Of a stretch of DNA of 64,000 bases, positions 7,292 through 16,062 are shown one piece after another. This stretch comes from an uncultured Butyrivibrio sp. (GTDB lineage Bacteria; Bacillota; Clostridia; Lachnospirales; Lachnospiraceae). The stretch covers positions 9,354 through 73,353 of the forward strand of contig NZ_CAMVPU010000017.1 in the NCBI RefSeq assembly GCF_947169445.1. Direction: 5' to 3'. Position 1 is the first letter of the stretch. Each line of letters starts with the position of its first letter. The notes under the pieces were generated by a model, which saw only the letters and a list, made by a program, of their open reading frames with translations, made no database searches and had not been told where the DNA came from. Position numbers and translations under genes: made by a program.

Positions 7292-10240
7292 ATGTTATCT
7301 ATCAATATGGCGGACGTTATGAACGTCATCACTTCAATCAAGTCTTATTTGATTGCTATAGGTATCATAATTGCGGTTGCTATCGTTATCATGATCGCTG
7401 TTATGAAGCTTAAGAAATCAACTAAGAAACTGGTGAGAGGCACAGCACTTGTTGCTATGCTGACTGGTATTGTTGTTTGTGTGAATATGATCCTGACAGG
7501 TCCTATGAGCACAATGCTTGATCTTGTAAGCGGAAAGGGAACCATCAGTAAGAAGACTTCTGATGAAGCTACAGATCTTGCACAGGATATTGCAAGAGAA
7601 GGAATTGTTCTTCTCGAAAATGATGGTAATACACTTCCAATCGCTTCCGGAAGTAAGCTCAATGTCTTTGGATGGGCTTCTACAAATCCAATCCTTGGCG
7701 GAGCAGGTTCAGGTGCTCTTAATGAGGCATATGCTACCATAGATATCCTCCAGTCACTTTCATCTGCAGGAATTGAGACAAATACAGAGCTTACAAAGTT
7801 CTACACAGATTATAAAGCAGACAGACCGGTTGTTGGAATGTGGGCTCAGGATTGGACACTTCCGGAACCAAATGTTTCTCTTTACACAGATTCACTTATT
7901 TCAAATGCAAAGAGCTTTTCTGATACAGCTCTTATCGTAATCAGCCGTTCAGGCGGTGAGGGTGCTGACCTTCCAGCTAACATGACTGCAGTTGTAGATG
8001 GTTCTTTCCAGGATGGAACAACTTACACAGCAGGTGTATATGATGATTCACTTAATGCAGGTAATGACTGGGATAATGGTGATCACTATCTTCAGCTTAC
8101 AAACAGAGAAGAAGAGATGATCGACCTTGTATGTTCTAACTTCGACAAGGTAATCGTTCTTTACAACGGTGCTAATGCTTTCGAGCTTGGCTTTGTAAAA
8201 GATCACCCACAGATCAAGTCAGTTCTCTGGGCAGCTGGTATGGGCCACGTTGGTATGAAGGCTCTCGGCGAAATCCTTACAGGTGATGTTAACCCATCTG
8301 GTAAGACAATTGATACTTTTGTATATGATATGAAGTCAACACCTTGGTGGAACAACTTTGGTGACTTCAATTACACAAATATGGATGAGTTTGCTTATAT
8401 CTCAACCAGCTTCATGACAGGCGCTGAGTCCAGAGCAGACGTAAGCTTTATCAACTATGTTGAAGGCATTTATGTTGGATATAAGTTCTATGAGACAGCA
8501 GCATTAGAAGGCCTCATCAACTATGATGATATTGTTCAGTATCCATTTGGATATGGACTTTCATACACAACCTTTGAGCAGAAGATGGGTGACATTACTG
8601 CTTCAAATGGCACAATTTCTTTTGACGTAACAGTTACTAATACCGGTTCTGTTGCAGGTAAGGACGTTGTAGAGGTTTATTACAATCCTCCATATGAGAA
8701 TGGTGGAATTGAGAAGGCTACAGCTAACCTTATCGCTGTTGAGAAGACAGAAAAGCTTGAGCCAGGTGCTTCACAGACAATCACTGTTTCATTTGAAGAA
8801 GAGTTCCTTGCTTCTTATGATTACCAGAATGCAAAGGCTTATGTCCTTGATGCAGGTGATTATGTAATTTCAATCAACAAGGATTCTCACAATGTAATTG
8901 ATTCTAAGACATATAATGTTGGAACTACAGTTACATATGACGGAAGCAACAAGAGATCTTCAGATGAGATTACAGCTACAAATACATTTGATTTTGCAGC
9001 AGGTAATTTAGAATACCTTTCAAGAGCAGACGGATTTGCTAACTATGCATCAGCAACAGCAGCTCCTAAGAGCTATGAGATGTCTGCAGATTCAAAGGCT
9101 ACATTCTATAACATCAGTAACTACCTCACAGCAGAAGCTACTGCTATGGATGAGGATCCAAATGCAGCAGCTGTAACAACAGGCGCAGCATCAAGTCTTG
9201 CACTTAAGGATCTTCGTGGTCTTTCAAAAGACGATGCTAAGTGGGATGAGCTTCTTAACGCTATGACACTTGATGATATGAACGCTCTTATTTCTCTTGG
9301 CGGATATCAGACAAACTCAGTTGATTCAATTGGTAAGGTTCGTACAAATGACTGTGACGGTCCTGCTTCAATCAACAACAACTTCACAGGCGTTGGATCA
9401 CTTGGATTCCCTGTAGGTGTAACAATTGCAGCTACATATAACAAGGAGCTTGCTTATAAGTTTGGTGAGTACATCGGTAAGATGGCTAACGAAATGGATG
9501 TATCCGGCTGGTATGCACCTGCTATGAACATTCACAGAACTGCATTTGCAGGACGTAACTTTGAGTACTATTCAGAGGATGGATTCCTTTCAGGTATTAT
9601 TGCATCTGAGGCTTGTCAGGGTTCATGGTCACAGGGTGTATATGCTTACATGAAGCACTTTGCAATGAACGACCAGGAAGAAAACAGATGTGACATGCTC
9701 TGCACATGGTCTAATGAACAGGCAATCCGTGAGATTTATCTTAAACCTTTCGAGATGTGCGTAAAGAATACAGATCTCCTTGCAGTTATGTCATCCTTTA
9801 ACTACATTGGTAACCGTTGGGCAGGCGGATGTAAAGAACTTCTTAAGACAGTACTTAGAGACGAGTGGGGCTTTGATGGCTTCGTTCTTACAGACTACTT
9901 CGGAGTTTACGGATACATGTCATCTGACCAGGCTATCAGAAATGGTACAGACTGTATGCTTGTTAACTATCCTACACAGACTAACAACGTTCAGTTCAGA
10001 GATACAAACGGAGCTCAGCAGGCTATGCGTGAGGCTACCAAGAACATTCTCTACACTGTAGTTAACAGCCGTGCATATGCACCTGAGAACCTCAAAGAGG
10101 GTATGGCTTTCTGGAAGGTTCTTATGATCGTAGTTGACTGCGTATTTGCAGTACTTATGGTTTGCCTTATGGTTATCTTCTGCAAGAACTTCAAGAAGAA
10201 CAGAGAAAAAGAGGCAGCAGCTGCAACAGCTCAGCAGTAA
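7292..10240 (+). CDS. Membrane-anchored GH3 beta-glycosidase with permuted domains
   Basis: A 982-residue GH3 enzyme with reversed domain order. Residues 15-38 and 47-65 are hydrophobic anchors. The GH3 C-terminal sandwich comes first (EGIVLLENDGNTLPI, PSGKTIDTFV, YPFGYGLSYTTF). It is followed by a fibronectin-III-like domain and then the GH3 N-terminal barrel (TNDCDGPASINN, AGRNFEYYSEDG, MKHFAMNDQEENR). The likely nucleophile is D868 in VLTDYFG. A final helix spans about 945-968 before a charged tail. Permuted GH3 enzymes are known from Butyrivibrio and Ruminococcus. The family releases terminal beta-linked glucose or xylose; the substrate is not readable here. I chose ATG 7292, 9 bases after AAGGGAGG, over an upstream in-frame GTG at 7214. 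Confidence 0.9.
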   Translation: MLSINMADVMNVITSIKSYLIAIGIIIAVAIVIMIAVMKLKKSTKKLVRGTALVAMLTGIVVCVNMILTGPMSTMLDLVSGKGTISKKTSDEATDLAQDIAREGIVLLENDGNTLPIASGSKLNVFGWASTNPILGGAGSGALNEAYATIDILQSLSSAGIETNTELTKFYTDYKADRPVVGMWAQDWTLPEPNVSLYTDSLISNAKSFSDTALIVISRSGGEGADLPANMTAVVDGSFQDGTTYTAGVYDDSLNAGNDWDNGDHYLQLTNREEEMIDLVCSNFDKVIVLYNGANAFELGFVKDHPQIKSVLWAAGMGHVGMKALGEILTGDVNPSGKTIDTFVYDMKSTPWWNNFGDFNYTNMDEFAYISTSFMTGAESRADVSFINYVEGIYVGYKFYETAALEGLINYDDIVQYPFGYGLSYTTFEQKMGDITASNGTISFDVTVTNTGSVAGKDVVEVYYNPPYENGGIEKATANLIAVEKTEKLEPGASQTITVSFEEEFLASYDYQNAKAYVLDAGDYVISINKDSHNVIDSKTYNVGTTVTYDGSNKRSSDEITATNTFDFAAGNLEYLSRADGFANYASATAAPKSYEMSADSKATFYNISNYLTAEATAMDEDPNAAAVTTGAASSLALKDLRGLSKDDAKWDELLNAMTLDDMNALISLGGYQTNSVDSIGKVRTNDCDGPASINNNFTGVGSLGFPVGVTIAATYNKELAYKFGEYIGKMANEMDVSGWYAPAMNIHRTAFAGRNFEYYSEDGFLSGIIASEACQGSWSQGVYAYMKHFAMNDQEENRCDMLCTWSNEQAIREIYLKPFEMCVKNTDLLAVMSSFNYIGNRWAGGCKELLKTVLRDEWGFDGFVLTDYFGVYGYMSSDQAIRNGTDCMLVNYPTQTNNVQFRDTNGAQQAMREATKNILYTVVNSRAYAPENLKEGMAFWKVLMIVVDCVFAVLMVCLMVIFCKNFKKNREKEAAAATAQQ

Positions 10241-10284
10241 ATAAGCTTACGAGAATTAATTGTTCATAAATATTTATTCAGAGT

Positions 10285-10319
10285 CTTGGGCAGTACCAAA
10301 GGTTTGGTGCTGTCCCAGG
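10285..10319 (+). terminator. Hairpin between two GH3 genes
   Basis: An imperfect stem (ttgggcagtacc against ggtgctgtcccag) with an 8-nt loop lies between the GH3 genes. No T-tract follows, so it may be a processing or attenuation structure rather than a true terminator. Confidence 0.4.
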
Positions 10320-10394
10320 ATTCTGCAATGAAAACAGTATTGATATTAAAGTGGGTGCACTTTGGTAAATATAAGTTAACATGCGAGGGAAAAA

Positions 10395-12812
10395 ATGAAA
10401 TATCAAGATATCATTGAGAAGATGACAATTGAAGAAAAAGCAGCTTTCTTAAGTGGAAAGGGCGAATGGCAGACACGGGATTTTGTAAGGCTTGGAATTC
10501 CTTCTATTTTCTGTTCTGATGGCCCTCACGGTATCAGAAAGCAGGCTGGAGCAGGAGACCATTTGGGACTAAATGAATCTTTACCTGCTACATGCTTCCC
10601 TACTGCAGCAACAATCGCTAACAGCTGGAATACTGAGCTTGGCGAGGAACTAGGAAAAACACTTGGTGAAGAGGCCATGGCAGAAGGAGTTAACGTCCTT
10701 TTGGGACCTGGTCTGAATATTAAGAGAAGTCCACTTTGTGGAAGAAACTTTGAGTATTTTTCAGAAGACCCATATCTTGCAGGTAAAATGGCAGCATCCT
10801 ATGTGAAGGGAATTCAGTCACAGGGAGTATATGCTTGCCCTAAGCACTTTGCGGTGAACTCTCAGGAGCTTCGTCGTATGGCTATGAATTCAGTTCTTGA
10901 TGAACGTACCTTAAGAGAAATCTATCTGACTGGTTTTGAAATTGCTGTTAAAGAGGGTAAGGCTAAGACTATCATGTCAGCGTACAATGAGGTCAACGGC
11001 ACATATGCTAATGAGAGTAAGCATCTTTTGACTGATATCCTGAGAGACGACTGGGGCTTTGACGGAATCGTAATCACAGACTGGGGCGCTTCCAATGATC
11101 ATGCTCTTGGCGTTGCTGCCGGATCTAACCTTGAGATGCCTAATCCGGGTCTTGATTCTGCAAGAGAACTTATTTCGGCAGTAGAGAGCGGCAAGATTAA
11201 GATTGAAGATGTTGACGCAAGAGTAGATGAGCTTCTTGATGCTGTTATGACTCTTTATGTAAATGCTCAGGGTAAATCTACAGAGTTTGATAAGCCTGCT
11301 CACCATGCTGTTGCAAGAAAGGCAGCTGCAGAGAGTACTGTAATGCTCAAGAATGAAGGAAGAATCCTTCCTCTTAAGGGCGGTACAAAGGTAGCTATTA
11401 TCGGTGATTTTGCATTTGTACCAAGATATCAGGGAGCAGGTTCTTCACTGGTTAATCCTACCAAGATAGAGACTGTTTCAGAACTTATTGGTAATTATGA
11501 TCTTCAGGTAATTGGTAGTAGCCGTGGCTATTCCAGAAGCGGTGAAGAGGATGCGGCAACCAAAAAAGAAGCTCTTGATATTGCAGCAAGAGCTGATGTG
11601 GTTCTTTACTTCTTTGGACTTAATGAGGATAGTGAGTCTGAGGGTATGGACAGAACTCATATGAGAATTCCTCAGAATCAGATCAATCTCCTTCAGGAGC
11701 TGGGACAGGTTAATAAGAACCTTGTTGGTATCATCAGCGCAGGTTCTGCAATAGAGATGCCTTGGCATCACTACTTCAAGGCTCTGCTTCACTGTTACTT
11801 AAACGGTCAGGCAGGAGCAGGTGCAGTACTTGATATATTAACAGGTGGTGTTTCACCATCAGGTAAGCTCTCTGAAACTATTCCGAGAAGACTTGAGGAT
11901 ACTCCTGCATACCGTTATTATCCAAGTACAGAGAGAACTTCCGAGTATAGAGAAAGCCTTTATGTTGGATATAGATATTATGACACAGCAGATGTTCCGG
12001 TTCTTTATCCATTTGGATTTGGACTTTCTTACACAACATTTGACTATAGTGATATAGCTGTGACAGAATCTGGCGTTTCCTTTAACATCAAGAACACCGG
12101 AGAAAAAGAAGGCTCTGAGGTAGCGCAGCTCTATGTATCTCTTCCCGGGGCTAAGGTATTCAGACCTAAGAAGGAACTCAAGGGCTTTGCTAAGGTTTCA
12201 CTTAAGCCGGGTGAAACAAAGAAAGTAGAGATTCCATTTGATGACAAGACCTTCCGTTATTGGAATGTCAAGACGAATAAATGGGAAGTTGAAGGCGGAG
12301 AATATCAGATCAGGATCGGTGCCAGCAGCGTTGATATAAGGCTTGAAGGCAGCATCCAGAAGAGTGCTACAACTAATGAGCTTCCTTATACAGAAGCTGA
12401 GCTTCCAACATATTACACTGGTAAGATCCAGACCATCGAAGATGCTGAGTTTGAAAAGCTTCTTGGAAGAAGTATTCCTGATGGTAAATGGAGTGGTCAG
12501 CTTGGTACTAATGATGCGATTTGCCAGCTTTACTATGCGAAGAGCGGTCTTGCCAGATTTGCCTATAATCGTCTCACAGCTATGAAGAAAAAAGCTGATG
12601 AAAGCGGTAAGCCTGATCTTAACATACTGTTCATCTACAACATGCCTTTCAGAGCTATGGCTAAGATGACCGGCGGCGCTGTAAGTATGCATATGGTTGA
12701 TGGAATTGTCGAGATTGTAAATGGTCACTTCTTTGGTGGTCTTGGCAAAGTAATTAGTGGATATTTCCGCAATAGCAAGCTGAACAAGCAGTACGAAAAC
12801 AAGATTAAGTGA
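10395..12812 (+). CDS. GH3 beta-glucosidase, canonical domain order
   Basis: An 805-residue enzyme without a signal peptide, so probably cytoplasmic. It has the usual order: GH3 N-terminal barrel (SDGPHGIRKQ near 41-50, GRNFEYFSED, PKHFAVNSQE), then the C-terminal sandwich (STVMLKNEGRILPL), then a fibronectin-III-like domain (GSEVAQLYVSLPG, FRPKKELKGFAKV). The nucleophile is D229 in VITDWGA. After the fibronectin domain there is an unusual extra tail of about 140 residues that I do not recognise. It would hydrolyse imported beta-linked oligosaccharides. RBS GCGAGGGAAAAA precedes the ATG. The GtrA-like gene follows 53 bp later. Confidence 0.92.
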   Translation: MKYQDIIEKMTIEEKAAFLSGKGEWQTRDFVRLGIPSIFCSDGPHGIRKQAGAGDHLGLNESLPATCFPTAATIANSWNTELGEELGKTLGEEAMAEGVNVLLGPGLNIKRSPLCGRNFEYFSEDPYLAGKMAASYVKGIQSQGVYACPKHFAVNSQELRRMAMNSVLDERTLREIYLTGFEIAVKEGKAKTIMSAYNEVNGTYANESKHLLTDILRDDWGFDGIVITDWGASNDHALGVAAGSNLEMPNPGLDSARELISAVESGKIKIEDVDARVDELLDAVMTLYVNAQGKSTEFDKPAHHAVARKAAAESTVMLKNEGRILPLKGGTKVAIIGDFAFVPRYQGAGSSLVNPTKIETVSELIGNYDLQVIGSSRGYSRSGEEDAATKKEALDIAARADVVLYFFGLNEDSESEGMDRTHMRIPQNQINLLQELGQVNKNLVGIISAGSAIEMPWHHYFKALLHCYLNGQAGAGAVLDILTGGVSPSGKLSETIPRRLEDTPAYRYYPSTERTSEYRESLYVGYRYYDTADVPVLYPFGFGLSYTTFDYSDIAVTESGVSFNIKNTGEKEGSEVAQLYVSLPGAKVFRPKKELKGFAKVSLKPGETKKVEIPFDDKTFRYWNVKTNKWEVEGGEYQIRIGASSVDIRLEGSIQKSATTNELPYTEAELPTYYTGKIQTIEDAEFEKLLGRSIPDGKWSGQLGTNDAICQLYYAKSGLARFAYNRLTAMKKKADESGKPDLNILFIYNMPFRAMAKMTGGAVSMHMVDGIVEIVNGHFFGGLGKVISGYFRNSKLNKQYENKIK

Positions 12813-12865
12813 TACCGGACGCCAATCGGCAATGAATAGATTTAGATGATGGAGGAATTGGAAAA

Positions 12866-13417
12866 ATGAAATTTTGGAATGATTTTGCGGAGAAACATCC
12901 TGCTATAGCTAAGTGGGTAAGAGAGGGCGGATTGTTTGTAATCGTAAGTAACTTGATAACAGTATTTAAGTATCTGCTTCTTACATTTTTACCGGCAGCA
13001 TTTGCTTTTCTTGGGGACAGATCTTTTGGGTGGCCGGGAATTCCGCTTACAATTGCAGGAGAGACCTTCCAGTGGAATATCCTTGGATATGATCAGGCTC
13101 ATGGCGGACTTGCATACTTTACAGCATATATGATCGCAATGGTTATTGGTGAGTGCATCAACTTCCCAATCCAGAAGCTCTTTGTATTCCGTAATCATGA
13201 TAAGCCTGGAAAGCAGATTGCATGGTATGTACTTGCATTCATTCTTATCACATGCATAGTTAACTCTATTAACTGCATTTGGGTTGCTGTAGCAGGTAAG
13301 TTTGTTGCTCCATTTATTTACAACATCGGAACAACAGTACTCAACGGTGGTGTCAGCATGGTAGTATTCTTCTTTGTAAACAAGATTATTTTCCCTGAGA
13401 CTGCAAAGAAGGATTGA
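12866..13417 (+). CDS. GtrA-like four-helix membrane protein
   Basis: A 183-residue integral membrane protein with about four hydrophobic segments. The opening WVREGGLFVIVSNLITVFKY and the segment GECINFPIQKLFVFRNH resemble the GtrA family, whose members accompany polyprenyl-linked sugar transfer to the cell envelope. GGAGG lies 12 bases before the ATG. It is a likely last gene of the operon begun by the GH3 gene at 10395 and is followed by a terminator hairpin. Similarity is by pattern only, so the family call is moderate and the substrate is unknown. Confidence 0.65.
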   Translation: MKFWNDFAEKHPAIAKWVREGGLFVIVSNLITVFKYLLLTFLPAAFAFLGDRSFGWPGIPLTIAGETFQWNILGYDQAHGGLAYFTAYMIAMVIGECINFPIQKLFVFRNHDKPGKQIAWYVLAFILITCIVNSINCIWVAVAGKFVAPFIYNIGTTVLNGGVSMVVFFFVNKIIFPETAKKD

Positions 13418-13511
13418 GGAAATAGTTACAATAAGTTGATACAATGCATGTTATGTGAGCTGCTGATTGTATATGTAGCTTGGAAATAGAATTGGGGTAT
13501 AGTGTATATAG

Positions 13512-13557
13512 AAAAGTCCTGCAGAGCAGAAGGAAAAGGCTGCACCGCAGGACTTTT
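13512..13557. terminator. Terminator hairpin, 11-bp stem
   Basis: AAAAGTCCTGC and its exact complement flank a 24-nt loop that can itself pair through gcag/ctgc. A-rich and T-rich arms allow action on either strand. It separates the GH3/GtrA genes from the second LytTR operon. Confidence 0.65.
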
Positions 13558-13582
13558 AACGATAGGGGAGTTATGAGGGAAT

Positions 13583-14293
13583 ATGAGGATTGGTATAGTC
13601 GAGGATGAACTGGAGGCGGCTAAGAATTTGCAGGATGCCATAACTAAATGGGGACAGGAGACCAAGACGGTTGTGACGATGACAGTTTATGGCACCGGTG
13701 AAGAATTTCTGGCAGCGTATAAAAAACAGTTTGATCTTATATATCTTGATATTCAGATGCCGGGGATCAGTGGCCTTGAGACGGCTGAGAAACTGCGGGA
13801 GCTGGATAGCAAGGTATTTTTGATCTTTTTGACAAATATGGCTCAGTTTGCAATTGATGGCTACAAGTATTCTGCACAGGATTACTTTGTTAAACCATTT
13901 TCTTATTATGCGCTTAAAATGCGTATGGACAGGATAAGGGAGACGCTGCTTCGCAATCAGGATGTAAATGTGGTCATTCCAATGACATCGGGAATGGTCA
14001 ATATTTCTGCCAAAAAGCTCTTTTACATAGAAAGTGATGGACATGATACTATTTTCCATACTGCAAATGGCACATATACCACCAGAGATAAGTCCATGAA
14101 GCAATTGGAAAAAGAACTGTATCCCTACAATTTCAGAAGGTGCAATGTTTCATATCTGGTAAACCTGAAACACTGTGCCGGCATACATGAAAATGACCTG
14201 TTTATAGCCGGGGATGTTCTTGCAATTTCAAGGGCTAAGCGCAAACAGTTCATGTATGAAATGAGTCAGTATCTTTCCGGAGGCAGTATATGA
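13583..14293 (+). CDS. LytTR-family response regulator
   Basis: A 236-residue regulator with a receiver domain (acidic E7-D8, phospho-acceptor D56 in IYLDIQMP, conserved Lys in DYFVKPFSYYA) and a C-terminal LytTR domain (YIESDGHDTIFHT, FRRCNVSYLVNL). It is a paralogue of the regulator at 3929 with the same length. Its gene overlaps the kinase gene by 4 bp. The site at 15918-15951, right after the operon and before the GH3 lipoprotein gene, is the obvious candidate target. Confidence 0.93.
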   Translation: MRIGIVEDELEAAKNLQDAITKWGQETKTVVTMTVYGTGEEFLAAYKKQFDLIYLDIQMPGISGLETAEKLRELDSKVFLIFLTNMAQFAIDGYKYSAQDYFVKPFSYYALKMRMDRIRETLLRNQDVNVVIPMTSGMVNISAKKLFYIESDGHDTIFHTANGTYTTRDKSMKQLEKELYPYNFRRCNVSYLVNLKHCAGIHENDLFIAGDVLAISRAKRKQFMYEMSQYLSGGSI

Positions 14294-15600
14294 AGGAATT
14301 AGTAGGAAATTATTTTTATTATATGAGTTTTTCAACGGAGCTGATGCTTGCCTCGTTGTTTTTTGCTCTCTTTTTTGAGAAAAAGAAATACTGGTTTTTA
14401 ACCTTGCCACTTTGCTATATAGGCATGATTGTTTTGAGCGTATCATGGGAATTGGATTTTTCTTCTGGGCTCAATTTTTTGTTTGCCATTAAATATATCA
14501 TGTTTTATATGATAACTATTCTAATGGTATTTCTTTCCTTTAACTGTGGCATATGGGGAGCAGTTTTTGCTGCTACGGTCGGTTATTGCATTCAACATAT
14601 CTCATATAATCTGTGGGGATTCTTTTCGGTTGTTTTGGGACTAGGACTGCCCTTTAGAGATTTTTATACGGATTTAAGGCACCTTGTGTGGTTCGTTGTG
14701 GTCTACGGATTGGCTATATTCCTTATCAGAAAGAAATATCTTAGCAGCAAGAACCTTATCAGAAGGCAGTTTATGAATAACTGGAGGATTCTTGCCTTTG
14801 GACTTGTTTTTATGTCAGTTGCTACTTATTATGACAATCATGCTATGTCGGTACTGATCCATAATAATATGTCTAGTCTTAATTATATTGTTTATCTGTA
14901 TGAGAGTCTGATAGCCGGTGCAATACTTCATATTTTGCTTTTGATTGTAAAAGATACCAAGAACGAAGAAGAACTGAAGAACATGAAGCTCCTCATACAT
15001 TCCCAGAAAAAGGTCTATCAGAACAATAAAGAGATGATAGATACGGTGAATTTGAAGGCTCATGATCTAAAACATCAGATACATGCAATGCAGGGAGGCA
15101 TTTCGTCAAAAGAGGTGGAAGAAATAGACCATCTTGTAAACATGTATGATACATCCTTGCATACGGGAAACGAAGCTCTCGATATTGTCCTGGCGGAAAT
15201 GGGTGTGAAGTGTGCAAACAGAGATATTAAGCTAACATGTCTGATGGATGGAAGGCATATAGATATGCTATCTGATACAGATATTTATTCGTTTTTTGGA
15301 AATGCCATTGAAAATGCCATAGAGGCAACTTCCGAACTGCCACCTGAAAAAAGACATATCAGCATTACAGAGAATATGCAGGCTTCATTACTCAATATCA
15401 GAATTGAGAATTATTGTGAGCCAAAGAATCTTAAATTTGAGCAGGGACTTCCTATTACTGGCAAGGACTACAGATATCATGGTTTTGGAACCAAGAGTAT
15501 GAAGCTCATTGCAGAAAAATACGGTGGAAGCATTTTCTTTGGAAATAATGAAGATAAGTTTGTTGTGAATATGATTTTGCCTATGAATAGTATATACTGA
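14290..15600 (+). CDS. GHKL sensor histidine kinase (AgrC-like)
   Basis: A 436-residue kinase, the same length as the one at 4650. About six membrane helices occupy residues 15-222. The phospho-acceptor is H258 in KAHDLKHQIH. The N box (FGNAIENAIEA) and G box (YHGFGTKSM) are intact. It is translationally coupled to the LytTR regulator upstream (ATGA overlap). A tiny ORF follows at 15657 before a strong terminator. The signal is unknown; because the downstream genes encode polysaccharide enzymes, a sugar or a peptide cue are both possible. Confidence 0.9.
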   Translation: MKELVGNYFYYMSFSTELMLASLFFALFFEKKKYWFLTLPLCYIGMIVLSVSWELDFSSGLNFLFAIKYIMFYMITILMVFLSFNCGIWGAVFAATVGYCIQHISYNLWGFFSVVLGLGLPFRDFYTDLRHLVWFVVVYGLAIFLIRKKYLSSKNLIRRQFMNNWRILAFGLVFMSVATYYDNHAMSVLIHNNMSSLNYIVYLYESLIAGAILHILLLIVKDTKNEEELKNMKLLIHSQKKVYQNNKEMIDTVNLKAHDLKHQIHAMQGGISSKEVEEIDHLVNMYDTSLHTGNEALDIVLAEMGVKCANRDIKLTCLMDGRHIDMLSDTDIYSFFGNAIENAIEATSELPPEKRHISITENMQASLLNIRIENYCEPKNLKFEQGLPITGKDYRYHGFGTKSMKLIAEKYGGSIFFGNNEDKFVVNMILPMNSIY

Positions 15601-15656
15601 CAATATGGAACAGTAGTCCTGGCTTGAAAAGGAGGCATTGGAATGAAGGTGTAAGA

Positions 15657-15773
15657 ATGTCACTAGAATACGTTTTTGCTCATGAAGATCGTTATGAAGA
15701 AGATCTGGAGTTCGACGTTTTTTGTGACAAAGTGATTGGTGCTTTAGAGAAAGCCAAAAAAGAAATAAAGTAA
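15657..15773 (+). CDS. Small acidic ORF (38 residues) after the sensor kinase
   Basis: An ORF of 38 codons, rich in Glu, Asp and Lys, with no membrane segment or leader-peptide features (start MSLEYVFAHEDRYEEDLEFD). A strong AAAGGAGG lies at 15629-15635, but with ideal spacing for a different ATG at 15643 that encodes only three residues (MKV). The 38-codon ORF starts 3 bp after that stop, so it may be translated by reinitiation. It ends 3 bp before a strong terminator. This looks like a real short gene at the end of the two-component operon; the function is unknown. Confidence 0.5.
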   Translation: MSLEYVFAHEDRYEEDLEFDVFCDKVIGALEKAKKEIK

Positions 15774-15776
15774 TCC

Positions 15777-15817
15777 AAAAAGGATGTGAAGACTAATTGG
15801 TCTTCATGTCCTTTTTT
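15777..15817 (+). terminator. Strong rho-independent terminator
   Basis: A 17-bp stem (aaaaaggatgtgaagac against gtcttcatgtccttttt, two wobble pairs), 6-nt loop and T-run. It closes the second LytTR operon. Confidence 0.9.
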
Positions 15818-15917
15818 ATTGTGTGCCTAGCTGCGCACGTTTCTAAGTAAATTGTTTCGAATTTACTTTGCACTGCATAATACTGGATGAAAAGCCAATT
15901 TCGCAAACGATTTCGTA

Positions 15918-15951
15918 ACCAATTTTGACATCTCAAATACCAATCGTGACA
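15918..15951 (+). promoter_or_regulatory. Putative LytTR binding site B
   Basis: Direct repeats ACCAATTTTGACA (15918-15930) and ACCAATCGTGACA (15939-15951) start exactly 21 bp apart. They match the pair at 7128-7161 (consensus ACMNWTNNTGACA). A TATAGT hexamer at 15971-15976 could be the -10 box of an activated promoter for the GH3 lipoprotein gene. The rest of the 15818-16062 gap is AT-rich, with a weaker related word near 15894. Confidence 0.6.
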
Positions 15952-16062
15952 AATCTATTCTTTTATCAAATATAGTCAATTATCATACTCCTTGTAATCA
16001 ATTTATAGCTGCCTTCGGGACCAACCCAAGGCAGTTATCATATTTTAAAGGAGGGTTATGGT

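Noticed and set aside
13418..13582. Small peptide pheromone gene before the second LytTR regulator
   Set aside because: No open frame with an RBS was found; the stretch is mostly a terminator hairpin.
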